From Aurelia coerulea (taxonomy: Eukaryota > Cnidaria > Scyphozoa > Semaeostomeae > Ulmaridae), in contig CM076952.1 in assembly GCA_039566865.1 (NCBI GenBank), positions 13,226,501-13,290,500 on the forward strand: a stretch of 64,000 nt of DNA. The letters run 5' to 3'. Position 1 is the first letter of the stretch; each line of letters begins with the position of its first letter. Under the pieces are notes generated by a model. The model was not told where the DNA came from. It saw only the letters and a list, made by a program, of their open reading frames with translations, and ran no database searches. Both the position numbers and the translations under genes were made by a program. Positions 48,388-58,888 of the stretch are shown here, in pieces.

Positions 48388-48991
48388 TGGGGGGGGGGGG
48401 GGGTTCTTGGCCAAATTTTGGGTAGGGGTGTGCCGCGAGCATATTCAAAATGGTACCGTAGGCTAGACCAATATTGTCAAAAATGGTACCCTTGGCTTGA
48501 CCAATTTTGCGCAATTTTGACCATTTCCTGGACCAATATTGTCAAATTTGTACCAAATATGATATAATGACCGTTCGCTAGACCAATATTGTCAAAAACG
48601 ATACCCTTGGCTAGACCGTTGTAGGCCAAAATTGCGAGTTGTGCTCCGTTGCATACCCAGTCACTATTTAAAGGGAAGTTTGAAATGAGACGTATCGCTG
48701 CGTAGGAGCTCCCACCGTTTCAACTGTATTTGAAATTTGAATATTGGCGGCGTTTGATTCCTTGTTGTGACGAGAGAAGAACGAAGGAGTAGCAACATTA
48801 TCAAGCGCTTTACCTGCAATCTTGTGGAAGAGAAACAACACAGTGAGTAAAAATACAATTTTGATCATAATATAGGCTACATCAACAGTGCACTATTGCC
48901 CATGGCTAGACTAGAAGTCCGAAAAAGTATACCCTTGCTCGCGGCACATCCCCATGTACCTTTACTATGGAAGAACCCCCCCCCCCCATGA
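48388..48991. repeat. Inverted-repeat element with poly-G termini
   Basis: CATGGGGGGG...GGTTCTT at the left and its inverse AAGAACCCCCCC...CATG at the right both continue to GTGTGCCGCGAGC/GCTCGCGGCACATC. The left arm holds three degenerate units of GCTAGACCAATATTGTCAAA. The central 230 bp is unique. Confidence 0.65.
48668..48868 (-). CDS. Possible small secreted peptide, 66 codons, unidentified
   Basis: The reading frame starts MIKIVFLLTVLFLFHKIAGK, which looks like a signal peptide with a cleavage site near residue 19-21. It continues with a polar tail without cysteines. It lies in the unique centre of the inverted-repeat element. The same hydrophobic stretch is pyrimidine-rich (TTTTTACTCACTGTGTTGTTTCTC) and could instead be a splice acceptor tract (cttccacaag|ATTGCAG). 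It may be chance. I recognise no relative. Confidence 0.2.
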   Translation of the reverse strand: MIKIVFLLTVLFLFHKIAGKALDNVATPSFFSRHNKESNAANIQISNTVETVGAPTQRYVSFQTSL

Positions 48992-49667
48992 TTTCAGCCG
49001 ACAAAGCTCAACCAAACGATCCCATTTTTACAGAATATCGAACACAGCCCTGAATGCATGGCATATGAAACTATATGGATGTTTATGCAAGGGACTTACG
49101 TTTGAGGGGCATGGGTCATCCTAGGGACAATTTCAAATTTCCATGCTCCATTAATGAATTTGTTGAAGCTTCCCTCAAACCACCTTTCATAAACACTATC
49201 CAATGTGTTTAAAGGATCCGACTTTATAGTAAAAGAAATCTTTGTGGAAAAGCGAGCGAAGCGAGCAAAATATTTTTGATCTTTATTACTTAGATTAGCT
49301 TAGAAGGGTTAAGATGACATTGAATTTACAAGAGCTTATCGTTTCTTTACTTGAAAAGCATATTCCAGTTCTTGCCTTGCTTCAAGTTTCTCAACGGATT
49401 CGGTAGAATTTGAAGGGCAATCTCTGGCAATGATCTGAGAAGAGAGCCCCCTGCCCCCTCCCGAATTGTGGGAAATGCCATTAAAATTGTTATCCTTACC
49501 AGTTTATCCTTAGAAATGCAAACTTTGTCCATTGTACGAAATTGTCTGAACCAGCATTGCATGGCTCAGGAGAGCTTAGTTTTTGATGATTTAGGCATAT
49601 TCTTTTCGGAAATTTTGTAATATCACACATGTGAAAAGTTAGAACTGCCCATTTTTTTTATTTAGAA

Positions 49668-49742
49668 CTACCCGTAATTGAATTAGAGCTACCCGTAATT
49701 GAATTAGAGCTGCCCGTAATTGAGTTAGAACTGCCCATTTTG
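49668..49742. repeat. 21-bp tandem repeat, 3-4 units
   Basis: Consecutive copies of ACCCGTAATTGAATTAGAGCT with minor changes (CTACCC/CTGCCC), flanked by GAACTGCCCATTTT at both ends (49650, 49729). Inside the hAT element. Confidence 0.85.
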
Positions 49743-50665
49743 GAAAACGGAGGGCATTATCTGATAATCCCCAGTCCCTTGCAACGACGCCCTGCAGATT
49801 GGCGTTAAATGACTCAAAATTCTCTCCCACTGGACAAGTCTTCTATCCTCTCGGCAAGGGTTGGATCCAGCTCGAGGTTGAAGGGGGGGCAACCTGCATA
49901 GACGGCTCCGAAAGTAGAGTATAGGAAGTAAGCGCACCGAAGGCGCGCGAAAATTGTTGGTTCCTTTTCAAGAAATTTCTTTGTTTTCAAATCAAATACT
50001 GCCTTAATTTATTTGATCCCTCCACACTCAGAACGCAACACTTAAAAAAAGGGTGCCTTTGGGTAAGGATGAGTGGCGCTCTTCTCGCAAAAAAAGGGAG
50101 CACCAAGCTGAGTTTTTATCATGAAGGGGAGCAGTTGCCCCTATTTGCCCCCTTTTAAATCCACGACTGATCTAGAATTTTCTCGTTTCTTTCCCATCCT
50201 CTTGGTGAACTGTGTATGGTGCCAATTACCTTTACCATAATCGACCAAAAACTCTACAAGTATCGCGTCCATTCATCCCAAAGTTTTTAAAATTCCTTGT
50301 GCATCGTTTTTGCGCCCCCTCAAAAAGTCTCACCGGTGGGCCGTGCCCCCCCAATCCCCCCTGCCACCACGCCACTGCTCTTGAACAAGCATACTCTTGT
50401 GTTGTTCGGTGTGAGAAGTTTCTTTACGATTTGATCAAGTAATTTAGGTCCTCCTTCAGGCCAAATGCAAACAAGCGATTTTCGTAAGGTTGAATTTACC
50501 TACATTTCTAGTACTCATAAAAACACAGGAAAGAAATAATTTTAATATTCAGCCCATGAAGGAAAATTCGATTCATTCAAATCGATCCAGAACTCTAGGT
50601 GCAAGGAATTTTATATTGTCCGAACATTTTTTGGCACACCTGCCATCATAGGCTATGAATATATC

Positions 50666-50795
50666 AATGTAAATATTTTTTGAAAATCACATACAAAGCT
50701 CGCCACAGTATGGCTAACCAAAGACAAAATAATGTAAATATTTTTTGAAAATCACATACAAAGCTCGCCACAGTATGGCTAACCAAAGACAAAAT
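50666..50795. repeat. Perfect tandem duplication, 2 x 65 bp
   Basis: The unit at 50666-50730 (starting AATGTAAATATTTTTTG, ending AAAGACAAAAT) is repeated without any mismatch at 50731-50795. It lies in an intron of the host gene, 115 bp downstream of the 50910 donor. Confidence 0.95.
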
Positions 50796-50909
50796 AATTG
50801 TGTAGTGACAAGTGTTTATGAATATTCTAGAATAGTCGATGCACAACCAACCATACTTGATAAATAGCTGTATGATTTAAAGTAGGTTTAACGTGCTAAC
50901 TGTACTTAC

Positions 50910-51077
50910 ATTCCTTGCATCAATCCCTGTGATAGATTCCACTTTTCGCCGTGATAGCTTTTGTATGATTTCTTCGATTACTTTCACCCCTTGTTTTCGC
51001 GATAATTGCTTGAAATCTACCAATGGGCCTGTGTACGTTGTCAGTAGTTTTGCAGAACAAAGGTATTCGACATCAAC
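50910..51077 (-). CDS. Host gene, upstream internal exon
   Basis: This 168-bp minus-strand segment (56 codons, phase 0 on both sides) is bounded by ttttaatttag|GTTGATG and a consensus donor GGAAT|GTAAGT. Only this frame is open. It encodes VDVEYLCSAKLLTTYTGPLV followed by a basic helical stretch (VKVIEEIIQKLSRRKVESIT). The composition looks like a folded, helix-containing domain rather than a disordered linker, but I do not recognise the family. It is the best-defined exon in the window. The next compatible downstream exon is 45044-44783, across a 5.9-kb intron holding a LINE and a hAT element. Hexanucleotide arrays begin about 20 bp upstream of its acceptor. Confidence 0.6.
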
Positions 51078-51099
51078 CTAAATTAAAAGGTGCAAATTC

Positions 51100-51150
51100 A
51101 TCATCATGATCATGATCATGATCATGATCATGATCATGATCATGATCATG

Positions 51151-51224
<74 letters not shown>

Positions 51225-51225
51225 T
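51100..51225. repeat. Two-phase hexanucleotide array
   Basis: About eight units of ATGATC switch abruptly to about twelve units of GTCATC. The two halves differ by two bases per unit, suggesting that a variant unit seeded a second expansion. Confidence 0.95.
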
Positions 51226-51639
51226 ATTTTCTTTATATAATCAATTAACAAGAAAAACTCCACAATACAACTACTGTGCCGATCATGGTAGGGAAAAGAC
51301 ACTTGGTCATTGGACTTGGTCATTGGAGTTCCCACCATGAAAGGCACTTACAACTCAGAAATTACAATACACTAGGAAAAAACAGCAACTACTAAGAACA
51401 AGTTAATGTCTGTCTCACAACTGATGTCAGGCAACAATCTGCGAGTATTGAAAATTGGGACAACACAAGTGCAAGGTAATGAACAGAGGGCCCCCACGTG
51501 CCGATGGACAGCCGCTGACCAATGCAATATGCGCCACCCCAATAGGGATAACACACCAAGACCAGAGCGCAGCAGCTACCCATCCGCACAGCAGGAATCC
51601 CATCCACCTACTATCCCGCACCCGCACCGTAAGATAACA

Positions 51640-52642
51640 TTTTAAATCATAGAAGTATCATCTAACATCAAATGCGAGGCAGAAATTATCTACAAAAATT
51701 ATTTCACAACAAAAGAGATGTTGGGAAGGGATGCTGCTTTGTTTACTTTAGAAGCGCGCCCCAAAAACTACCGAGACCGAATCCACCCCCAAAGCAAGCC
51801 CGCGTTGGTTGATCACCCTCATGGTAAGAGGGAAACCCCAAAGTAAACACGCCACGAGAAGAGGACCCGGCCCCACAAGCTCAAAAATGCGCTTCAGTCG
51901 AGTCTCTTTGGTTTCCTTTCTATAACGGGTGTCCCAAAAAATGTATACGGATTTGGTTGACTCCAGCGTTGTGAATTTAGCTTCAATCGATGTCTAATCA
52001 CTCAAAAAACCTAAAAAAACCTTTTGGCCTAAGCAATTTATTAAGGCACAGCGTATAAATCAACAATAGCCTTGATAAAATGTGAACAATATTAGATCTT
52101 GCGTTATTCTATTTAACGGAAGTCACCCTATAGTCACCCATTTGAAGTTTCTTAATTTTTCATTAAATTGAGTTTTAAATTTCGATGTGCTTCAGGAATT
52201 TGCTTAGGCCTAAAGGCCAAAGCTCTGGTTTGCAAGTGGACGCAAATTTGAGCTTTCAAGATTGATAGTTCTGCTCTCAAAGCACCAATACCAACAAACG
52301 AGGTATCTATGTTCAAGTTAACTACCGAGGAACATTCTGAGAGTGACTAGCACTTGATTAAAGTTAAATTCACATCGCTGGAGTGAACCAAATCGGTGTA
52401 CATTTATTTGGGACACCCGGTAGTTAATTGTTGCTTCCATTATCATCTTGTTTGCAAATAGGGTCAGATCTTGATTTCCAAATAGAATTAAATGACATAA
52501 GGATTGTTTGTCCAGCCCTGCTATATCTAATCCAGGAATATCAGATAAGCTGCCAAGGAGATCTCTTCGTGCTCCTTCAAAAATGGGGCAATGGAGGAGG
52601 AAATGTTCACTATCTTCTTTAGCCATACCACACAGGCAGACA
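51640..52642 (-). mobile_element. LINE family A, C-terminal fragment split by a MITE
   Basis: The minus strand reads VCLCGMAKEDSEHFLLHC, the Cys/His block of family A. It continues as DLLGSLSDIPGLDI and ILFGNQDLTLFANKMIMEATIN before a mariner-type MITE at 51925-52420. A further stretch beyond the MITE resembles the family's final residues and a GC-richer 3' untranslated region (to about 51640). The 5' side passes directly into the (GAT)n tract, giving a spurious poly-Asp frame. Confidence 0.7.
51925..52420. mobile_element. TA-target MITE with GGGTGTCCC termini, 496 bp
   Basis: ACGGGTGTCCCAAAAAATG and inverted CCGGGTGTCCCAAATAAATG form the ends. Homology continues through GGATTTGGTTGACTCCAG. 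TA lies at 51923-51924 and 52421-52422. GGGTGTCCC termini with a TA target are typical of Tc1/mariner/IS630-type MITEs. It inserted at the 3' end of a LINE reading frame. Confidence 0.8.
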
Positions 52643-52676
52643 GGATCATCGTCGTCATCACCATCATCATCACCAC

Positions 52677-52749
<73 letters not shown>

Positions 52750-52750
52750 G
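52643..52750. repeat. (ATC)n microsatellite
   Basis: About 35 ATC units, imperfect at the left (GTCGTC, ACCACC). It forms the boundary between a minus-strand LINE fragment and the 5' end of a plus-strand LINE. Confidence 0.95.
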
Positions 52751-52754
52751 TACC

Positions 52755-54475
52755 AGCTACCAGAATGTCCTAAAGCAGTTGAAACTTTTACGCAATGACA
52801 CATCGACTGGTCCTGATGAGATCCCAATTCGATTTGTAAAGATGGTAGACGAAATCCTTTGCTCTCCCCTAACGCATATCATTAATGCATTCATAGAAAG
52901 CAACACCTTTCCTACACTTTGGAAGGCTGCAAGGATCGTCCCAATTAACAAAGTGGCAACACCAACTGACAAATCTCATTTTCGGCCTATTGCTATTCTA
53001 CCAGCCCTTTCAAAGATTTTTGAAAGAACCGTTTGCAACCAGCTCCTCGAATTCATAGACAAACGACACTTGTATAAAGATACGGTTACTGGTTTCAGGA
53101 AGGGTTTCTCGACTGGTTCGGCCTTGCTAAAGCTGAGAGATGATATCAAGAAAGCAATGGGCGCGAGTGAACTATCGATTATAGTACTCATTGATTTCTC
53201 TAAAGCATTTGATACTATTTCACATGACACCCTAATCAAAACTCTGCACAAATACGGCTTTTCGAGAGAATTTCTCCACTGGACGCTAAGCTACCTAGGT
53301 GGCCGCAGACAGTACGTGCAACTTGACTCTAAGAAATCCAAATTTATGACAACATATTTTGGTGTTCCACAGGGTTCCATTTTAGGCCCACTCCTATTTA
53401 ATCTTTATGTGAACGATCTAAAAGAATACCTTCCATCTAAGTCGATTCAATATGCTGATGACACTACGATCTATGAATCATGCAGACCTTCTAACATACA
53501 AAGCGCTGTAAGTAAACTGAGTGATACTCTCACAAAGTTAGAAACCTGGTCGAGCGATAACTCACTGGCTATCAACGCTATCAAGTCCAAGTATTTCATC
53601 TGTTCGTCCAAAAAACTACATGATCGACATCATCTGTCTAACATACCAGTCTCTTTATCAATGGGTGAAAAGCCCCTTGACCTAGAAAGCAACCCACGTC
53701 TACTTGGCATCTACTTAGATAAACACTTAGACTGGTCAAATCACTTGCAAGAAGTCATATCAAGCTGCTACGGAAAACTTGCAGTCTTGAAGAAACTCAA
53801 AAACTTCACAACGTTTAAACTAAGAAAGCAACTTGCCGAATGCTTGATATTATCAAAGATTGACTTTAACGATCATGTCTACTCGCCCTTGACAAATGCA
53901 CAAGTTAACAAACTGCAACGATTACAGAAGGCAGCTGCCAGTTTTGTTTTCGGTAAATATGCCTCCACTAAAGATGTCCTAAAACTGAGATGGCTTCCTG
54001 TAGAAGAGAGACGGGAGTTTAATTGCATGAAACTCGCATACAAAGCTATTCATTATGAAAACTGGCCAACAATCAACCAAATAGAAATCAAAACTACGGG
54101 TCGCATGCTTCGCAATAGCAATGACCTAAAGCTCATGTCTTCGTTGATAAAAGGAACATTTCAAGATCAAGCCAGCAAACAATTCAACAAACTTCCATCT
54201 GCTATTCGACACGAAACAACTATATACTCTTTCTGTAACAATCTACGGGAACAGCTTTTTATGCGAGCAAATGAACGACTAACTACTTAACTACTTTTTC
54301 GAGTTTCTTGATGACAATTCATCTTAACTTTACATTACTTTCAATTTCAATCACTATTCCTTTAATATTATTGTAAACATAGGGAAAAAAACTTTTTAGC
54401 TAGAGTTGAAGAGCCACACTTTAGTTGTGGATATGCTCTTAAAAACCATGTATGTATGTATGTATGTATGTATAT
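52755..54475 (+). mobile_element. LINE family E non-LTR retrotransposon, 5'-truncated, RT intact
   Basis: An uninterrupted frame of about 510 codons begins in the pre-RT region (NVLKQLKLLRNDTSTGPDEIP). It contains HFRPIAILPALSKIFER, GFRKGFSTGSALL, VLIDFSKAFDTISHDTL, FGVPQGSILGPLLFNLYVND and the catalytic YADDTTIY. The thumb includes RLLGIYLDKHLDWSNHL and the CR1/L2-like LRWLPVEERREF. The stop is at 54290. The 3' untranslated region is short and ends in (TATG)n at 54448-54474. The endonuclease and any ORF1 are missing, so it is non-autonomous despite an intact RT. This is the best-preserved RT among the plus-strand copies. Confidence 0.9.
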
Positions 54476-54495
54476 CATCATCATCATCATTCATT
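54448..54495. repeat. (TATG)n followed by (ATC)n and (ATTC)n
   Basis: Seven TATG units form the tail of the family-E LINE. Five ATC units and CATTCATTC follow; these belong to the 3' tail of the antisense family-C LINE. Two LINEs are thus joined tail to tail. Confidence 0.85.
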
Positions 54496-55466
54496 CATTT
54501 TCATTTTTTTTTTTCATTTAATATTATTTATACACAAATTAACCCTTCAGCAAATTAAAATATATAACATCTATTTACAATGATAAAACCTTATGAATAA
54601 AAACCTAAAGCCTTATAAAACTTAATCCTTGCTGTTCTTCCAGGGAGTTGTGTTTGGCTTGAAAGTCTAGCTCTTTAGATGCGTTTTAAGTTGCTTTTTA
54701 AAACGATCAAGTGTCGGTAACTCGCGAATCTCGGCAGGTGTATCATTCCATGCTGCGTAATGAAAGCCCTTTTTTGCAAATTCAGTCCTATATCTAGGGA
54801 TCTGGATATCCTTACAGTGCCTCGTATTGTAGGTCGAGTGAAAAGATCTTGGCTTGTATTTATCCCAGAGGTTTTCAGGGCATAGTCTGTTCATAATCTT
54901 GTAAGTCATGACATTCCTATCGTAACGGAAAAGATTTTCTACGTTTAACCAGGATGCCGACCAGCCATCTTTTATTCTTGCGTTTGCAATTATCGAATAC
55001 GCCCGGTTTTGAAGGCGTTGGAGAGCAGCTACTTTTGTTTTTGAAAGACTACCCCAGATAACATCGGCATAACGCAGGTGACTCTCGACTAACGCATAAT
55101 ATACATTACACAATTGGGATTGTGGAACGACATTTTTCAATTTTTTCAAAGCTGCAAGACCTCCACTCAGTTTGCCTTTGGTGCGCTTAAACTGTTCATC
55201 CCAACTTAGTTTTCATCAACGATCACTCCGAGGGATTTCGTCTTTTCAACTCTTTTGATATCAGAGTTATTTAGTTTAAGCACTTCTGGCAGGTCTAAAT
55301 TTTTGGTTTTAAGTGGATGCCCTATGACCATGAATTCAGTTTTTTTGGGATTTGGGCTAAGTTTGTTCACCCTCATCCACTCAGAGAGATTGGAAAGCTC
55401 TTGATGTGCGTCCTCAATTAGTTTCGCTACATCTTTCGATGCAATCGTTATATTGGTTATACGTTA
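54476..55466 (-). pseudogene. LINE family C fragment
   Basis: On the minus strand the frame begins immediately after the RT catalytic site (ITIASKDVAKLIEDAHQELS, NKLSPNPKKTEFMVIG) and runs through KTKSLGVIVDEN. It has a frameshift near 55200, then continues as AALKKLKNVVPQSQL, SHLRYADVIWGSL and ALQRLQNRAYSII to LKTHLKS-stop at 54667. The tail (54495-54535) is an A-rich/TGAA repeat. The 5' boundary is the (ATC)n array, and the last coding bases before it read as Asp codons. Related to 5855-6636. Confidence 0.8.
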
Positions 55467-55467
55467 T

Positions 55468-55564
<97 letters not shown>

Positions 55565-55581
55565 CCACCACCATCATCATT
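55467..55581. repeat. (ATC)n microsatellite
   Basis: About 37 ATC units, with ACC interruptions at the right end. It abuts the 5' breakpoint of a LINE fragment and lies 70 bp from the Harbinger element. Confidence 0.95.
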
Positions 55582-55881
55582 AACCGCTAACGGCTAACCG
55601 CTTTGTGTTTGGGTGTCAATCAAAAGAAGCGGATCCTACTCTAACATAGGCCGTGGTCAGACCAAGCTAGCTTGTTTGCCTAGCAAGGCGATGTTTACTT
55701 TTATCTCAAGCAAGCTATCTAGCGATAAATGATTTGACCTTTTGACTTAACCAAACCCACAAAATTTTCCGTGATGTTTGCGGGTATTTCAGTGACAAAC
55801 ATTCGGCAAGTGCTATTCTTATTAATTTTTGGAGGCCCTCTTTCAATCGAACTTTAGGCCTAGCACAGAAGTAATCGAGCT

Positions 55882-57146
55882 ATGGAAAACTTCAAGCTAC
55901 TCGCACTTTTAGCGATGATTCGTCACATGATGCGAGCCCGAAAGAAAAGCAGAAGAAGGTCGCGCAATTCTATTTTGTTGGAAGACTTGCACTCAAGGAT
56001 AAGAAGATCCAATCTCGTTCTCAACATGAATTATTTAAGGTTGGCTCTTGCGATGATGGGGCGCGTTCGTAGATTCTGGGTTATAGAAAGACCCCAGCAT
56101 TGGTTCGAAACTGTTTGGAACAGTGAGTTGATGGCAGGATATGATGATAACTGGAGGCAAGAATTCAGGTTTTCAAAGGAAACATTTATGGATATAATAC
56201 AGGTTGCCAGGCCATATCTTGAAAAACAGAACACAAACTTTCGAAGAGCCATCCCCATTGAAGGTCGTGTTGCTATTGCTGTCTGGAGACTGTCGACTGG
56301 CAACAGCTATCGATCAGTTGCTTCTACGTTTGGCTGTGGCAAATCAACTGCTATCGAAATTACAAGGGATTTCTGTTCCATAATAACTCGCTTGTCACCT
56401 AGGTATATAAAGTTTCCTCAATCACCCGAAGAAACTGCCCGTGCAATTCAGTCGTTCAAGGAAATCTGCAAAATACCGCAAGCCCTAGCAGCAGTTGATG
56501 CGACACATATTGCGATAACTGCACCAAATAGTCCGAGCAAAGTAGACTACTATAGCAGGAAACAACGGTACACCATCAATACTCAAGCCGTAGCTGATGA
56601 TTCTCTAATGTTCCTAGATGTTTCGACTGGATACCCAGGAAGCATTCACGATGCTCGAGTCGTGCGCAATAGAACATTTTTCGTAAAGCAAATAGAGGAG
56701 ATATTTTATCTCACCCTACTAAGCTAGTTGGTCAAAACATTGTGCGTCCTTTGATCCTAGGTGACGGTGCATACCCTCTGTGTGATTGGCTTGTTGAACC
56801 ATTTTCTCAAGACCACCGGTTAGATGAAGCAGAACAAAAATTCAACAAATCTCTTTCTTCTGCCCGCGTCGTTGTTGAGCAAGCATTTGGTCTCTTGAAG
56901 GCACGGTGGAGATGTCTTTTGAAACGCTTAGATAATAAAGTAGAGAATGTTTCAAAAATCATTATTACTTGCTGTGTGCTTCACAATATGTGCCAAAGGA
57001 ATGAAGATGCCTTTGCAGATGAAGCTTTGATCCAAAATGTAATCGACAGAGAGCGACGGCAGCAGCAGCGTAGAAACAACCAAGCATACGCGACAGGTGA
57101 AGAATTAAGAGAAGTGTTAAAGACGTTTTTAATGAACAGAGCGTAA
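55882..57146 (+). pseudogene. Harbinger transposase (HARBI1-like, DDE_Tnp_4), one frameshift
   Basis: The first part (281 codons from ATG 55882) has a basic N-terminus and an HTH-like segment GNSYRSVASTFGCGKSTAIE (residues 140-159). The first catalytic Asp is in ALAAVDATHIAI (D206) and the second in GYPGSIHDARV (D257). The frame is lost near 56685-56690, at a short T run just after NRTFF, and terminates at 56727. In the other frame the protein resumes (GDILSHPTKLVGQN, LILGDGAYPL) and runs to 57146, with the catalytic Glu in ARVVVEQAFGLLKARWR. Total length would be about 415 residues, in the normal range. It would cut and paste the element together with the Myb-like partner. A one-base frameshift is the only visible defect; a tiny unrecognised intron is less likely. 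Confidence 0.9.
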
Positions 57147-57466
57147 CATATTCCTTTTTCTACATATTCTGAGCTATAGAATAAACAAAACAAGTATATA
57201 CTGAAAAATTAAAGTTTGGAAAGGTTTCAGAATGCTCTCTCTGCGTCTAATTTTTTGTAAAAGTTTGTATTTCTTTTATTTGATTACATTTCCAAAAAAT
57301 GGAATCACCCCTTCATCAACTCAAATTTGTTCTGTCATTGTAAATTCTATTTGTGGGGGAGGGGGGTCTTCATCTGTTTGCTAGAGACAGCAATCTGCCC
57401 TGTGAACTGAAACACTGTGGAACTTTTTTTGGTTATGAAAATGATATAGTTATTTACAGTTTGACA
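57147..57466. other. Spacer between the convergent Harbinger genes
   Basis: A 320-bp AT-rich spacer. AATAAA-like sequence near 57180 could serve the transposase transcript. No other feature. Confidence 0.4.
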
Positions 57467-58672
57467 TCAGTCTCTGTTTGCTGCAAACAATCTGCCCAGC
57501 TGAAGGAAGAAATCCCAGTCTCTCTCCCTCTCTTCCACTTCTTGCCTTCTTTGCTCTTGCATCATTTCACGCATAAATTCACAATGACCTTCTTCGCTAG
57601 TTTTGATTTGCTCCATTTGCTCTCTTTGTACAGATATGAGTTCTTCCTGGTAATCTGAGGTCTTTTTTCTTTTCCTCTCATTCTTCCCCAATTCATGTCC
57701 GTCTCCCTTCTTTGCAGTCCGTTTTCTCCTTTTATTTTTCCGCTCTTTATTCATAATTTCAATTGTATCTTCCACCGCTTCTGAATCTTCGTTTTCAATT
57801 TCTCTCTCCATTTCTAGAGCAGGGTCAATGTTATCTTGCTGAACAAGCGAACCTTCATCATCTGCTGAATCATAAAATGCTCGCTGCTGTGCCTCTTCTT
57901 CGACAACGTCTTCGTCTAGACCAACTTCTGTCACAAAGGGAAGCTCTATCACATCTCTAGTTGCCAGCATTTCGTCAAAATCATCAAAAAACGGCGTGAA
58001 TTCTGGCGAGGCCCCTGATGTTTTATTGTTTGCTTTTGCTTTCTTCTAGGCATCTTTAAGATTTCTAATCTTATCCTTGCATTGCATGGATGTTTTCTGC
58101 GCTGGCCCTACCTCGTTGACCTTCGTCATGATGAACTTCCAAGCTTCGTTACTTCTCGTGCTCTCAATTTCTTTCAGTTTTCCTTTCCACAATTTAACGA
58201 GTACACTAGCTTGCTTTTCATCCCACTTTCCACTTGTAGTGTATTTCTCTTTGGCCTTTCCCTGTTCACATGTTGATGTTGATTGCTTCTGTGGAACTGT
58301 TTCATTGGGTGGCATTTGCACCGGGAGTTGCATGTAGCCTGGCATTTGCATGTAGCCTGTATTTACATGATACCGAAGATGATTCGGAATCCTGCGTTGT
58401 CCTAAATGCATGTTAACTCCACTGACTCCACCTCGCTGTCCGAAGAAAGTAGGGAAACCATAATTTGGCTGCATTTGCTGTCTAAAAGTTTCATGACCAT
58501 CTTGATGTCTGTTTGGAACATCTCCAATTTCGCTTCCTCCGCTATAGTTCATGCTACTGGACGAAACTGAAGGATTCGAGGAAGGATTCATTGCTGCAAA
58601 ACGATTCAAAAGCGAGAAAAGACTGCGATACCCTTGATTCACAACAAATTTTATGAACAGAGATTTTGACAT
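57467..58672 (-). pseudogene. Harbinger Myb/SANT-like accessory protein, one premature stop
   Basis: A minus-strand frame of about 400 codons is interrupted only by TAG at about 58046-58048. The N-terminal part is low-complexity (Ser/Asn, then Met/Gln/Pro-rich). A trihelix Myb/SANT-like domain follows at about residues 147-208 and just beyond (GKWDEKQASVLVKLWKGKLK, spaced Trp residues, CKDKIRNLKDA), exactly where the stop falls. The C-terminal part is acidic, then has a basic block (KERKNKRRKRTAKK), then a Gln/Glu-rich coiled coil ending FFLQLGRLFAANRD. In Harbinger systems this protein brings the transposase to the nucleus and the termini. The start could be the first Met (58672) or the one at 58591. 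One nucleotide change separates it from an open frame. Confidence 0.88.
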
Positions 58673-58888
58673 GCGTGAAACATGATGACGTGTTTAGATG
58701 ATTAAGACCACATTTATTTACCCAGCACTGCTCAAGAGAGCCTTCTCCCACTCTTGTAGCAAAATCGGAACAAATAAAACAGACAATAGATAGGAGCTGA
58801 GAGGTCATATCGAAAAGCACATTCTAGCATGCTTGAGGTTTTGCTAGGCAAACAAGGCATGCTTCGTAAGTTCGGTCTGACCACGGCC

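Larger units (their letters stand above)
48075..50377. mobile_element. hAT-type element, 2.3 kb
   Basis: The termini are CAATGGCGTGGTGG and CAGTGGCGTGGTGG (right reversed), and the 8-bp duplication CTCTTGAA is perfect (48067-48074, 50378-50385). It contains an inverted-repeat insertion (48388-48991) and a 21-bp tandem repeat. No hAT transposase (RNase H-like fold, BED finger or dimerisation domain) is recognised. A minus-strand segment at 49221-49100 is open between plausible splice sites (ttactataaag|TCGGAT and CAAAC|GTAAGT) and could be a captured or residual exon, but I cannot identify it. Confidence 0.8.
55649..58888. mobile_element. PIF/Harbinger DNA transposon, complete structure, 3.24 kb
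   Basis: GGCCGTGGTCAGACC at 55649 is matched exactly in reverse at 58888. A second inverted block, TTGTTTGCCTAGCAA, lies about 25-40 bp inside each end. Between them are two convergent genes: a DDE transposase on the plus strand and a Myb/SANT-like protein on the minus strand, which is the standard Harbinger pair. The flanks are ATA (left) and AAA (right), so the expected 3-bp TWA duplication is not clean. The element looks recent: the ends are intact and each gene carries one visible lesion. Confidence 0.9.

Noticed and set aside
49347..49562. Second exon joined to 49221-49100 within the hAT element
   Set aside because: Donor-like AACTG|GTAAGG exists, but no convincing acceptor upstream gives a consistent phase, and the protein is unrecognised.
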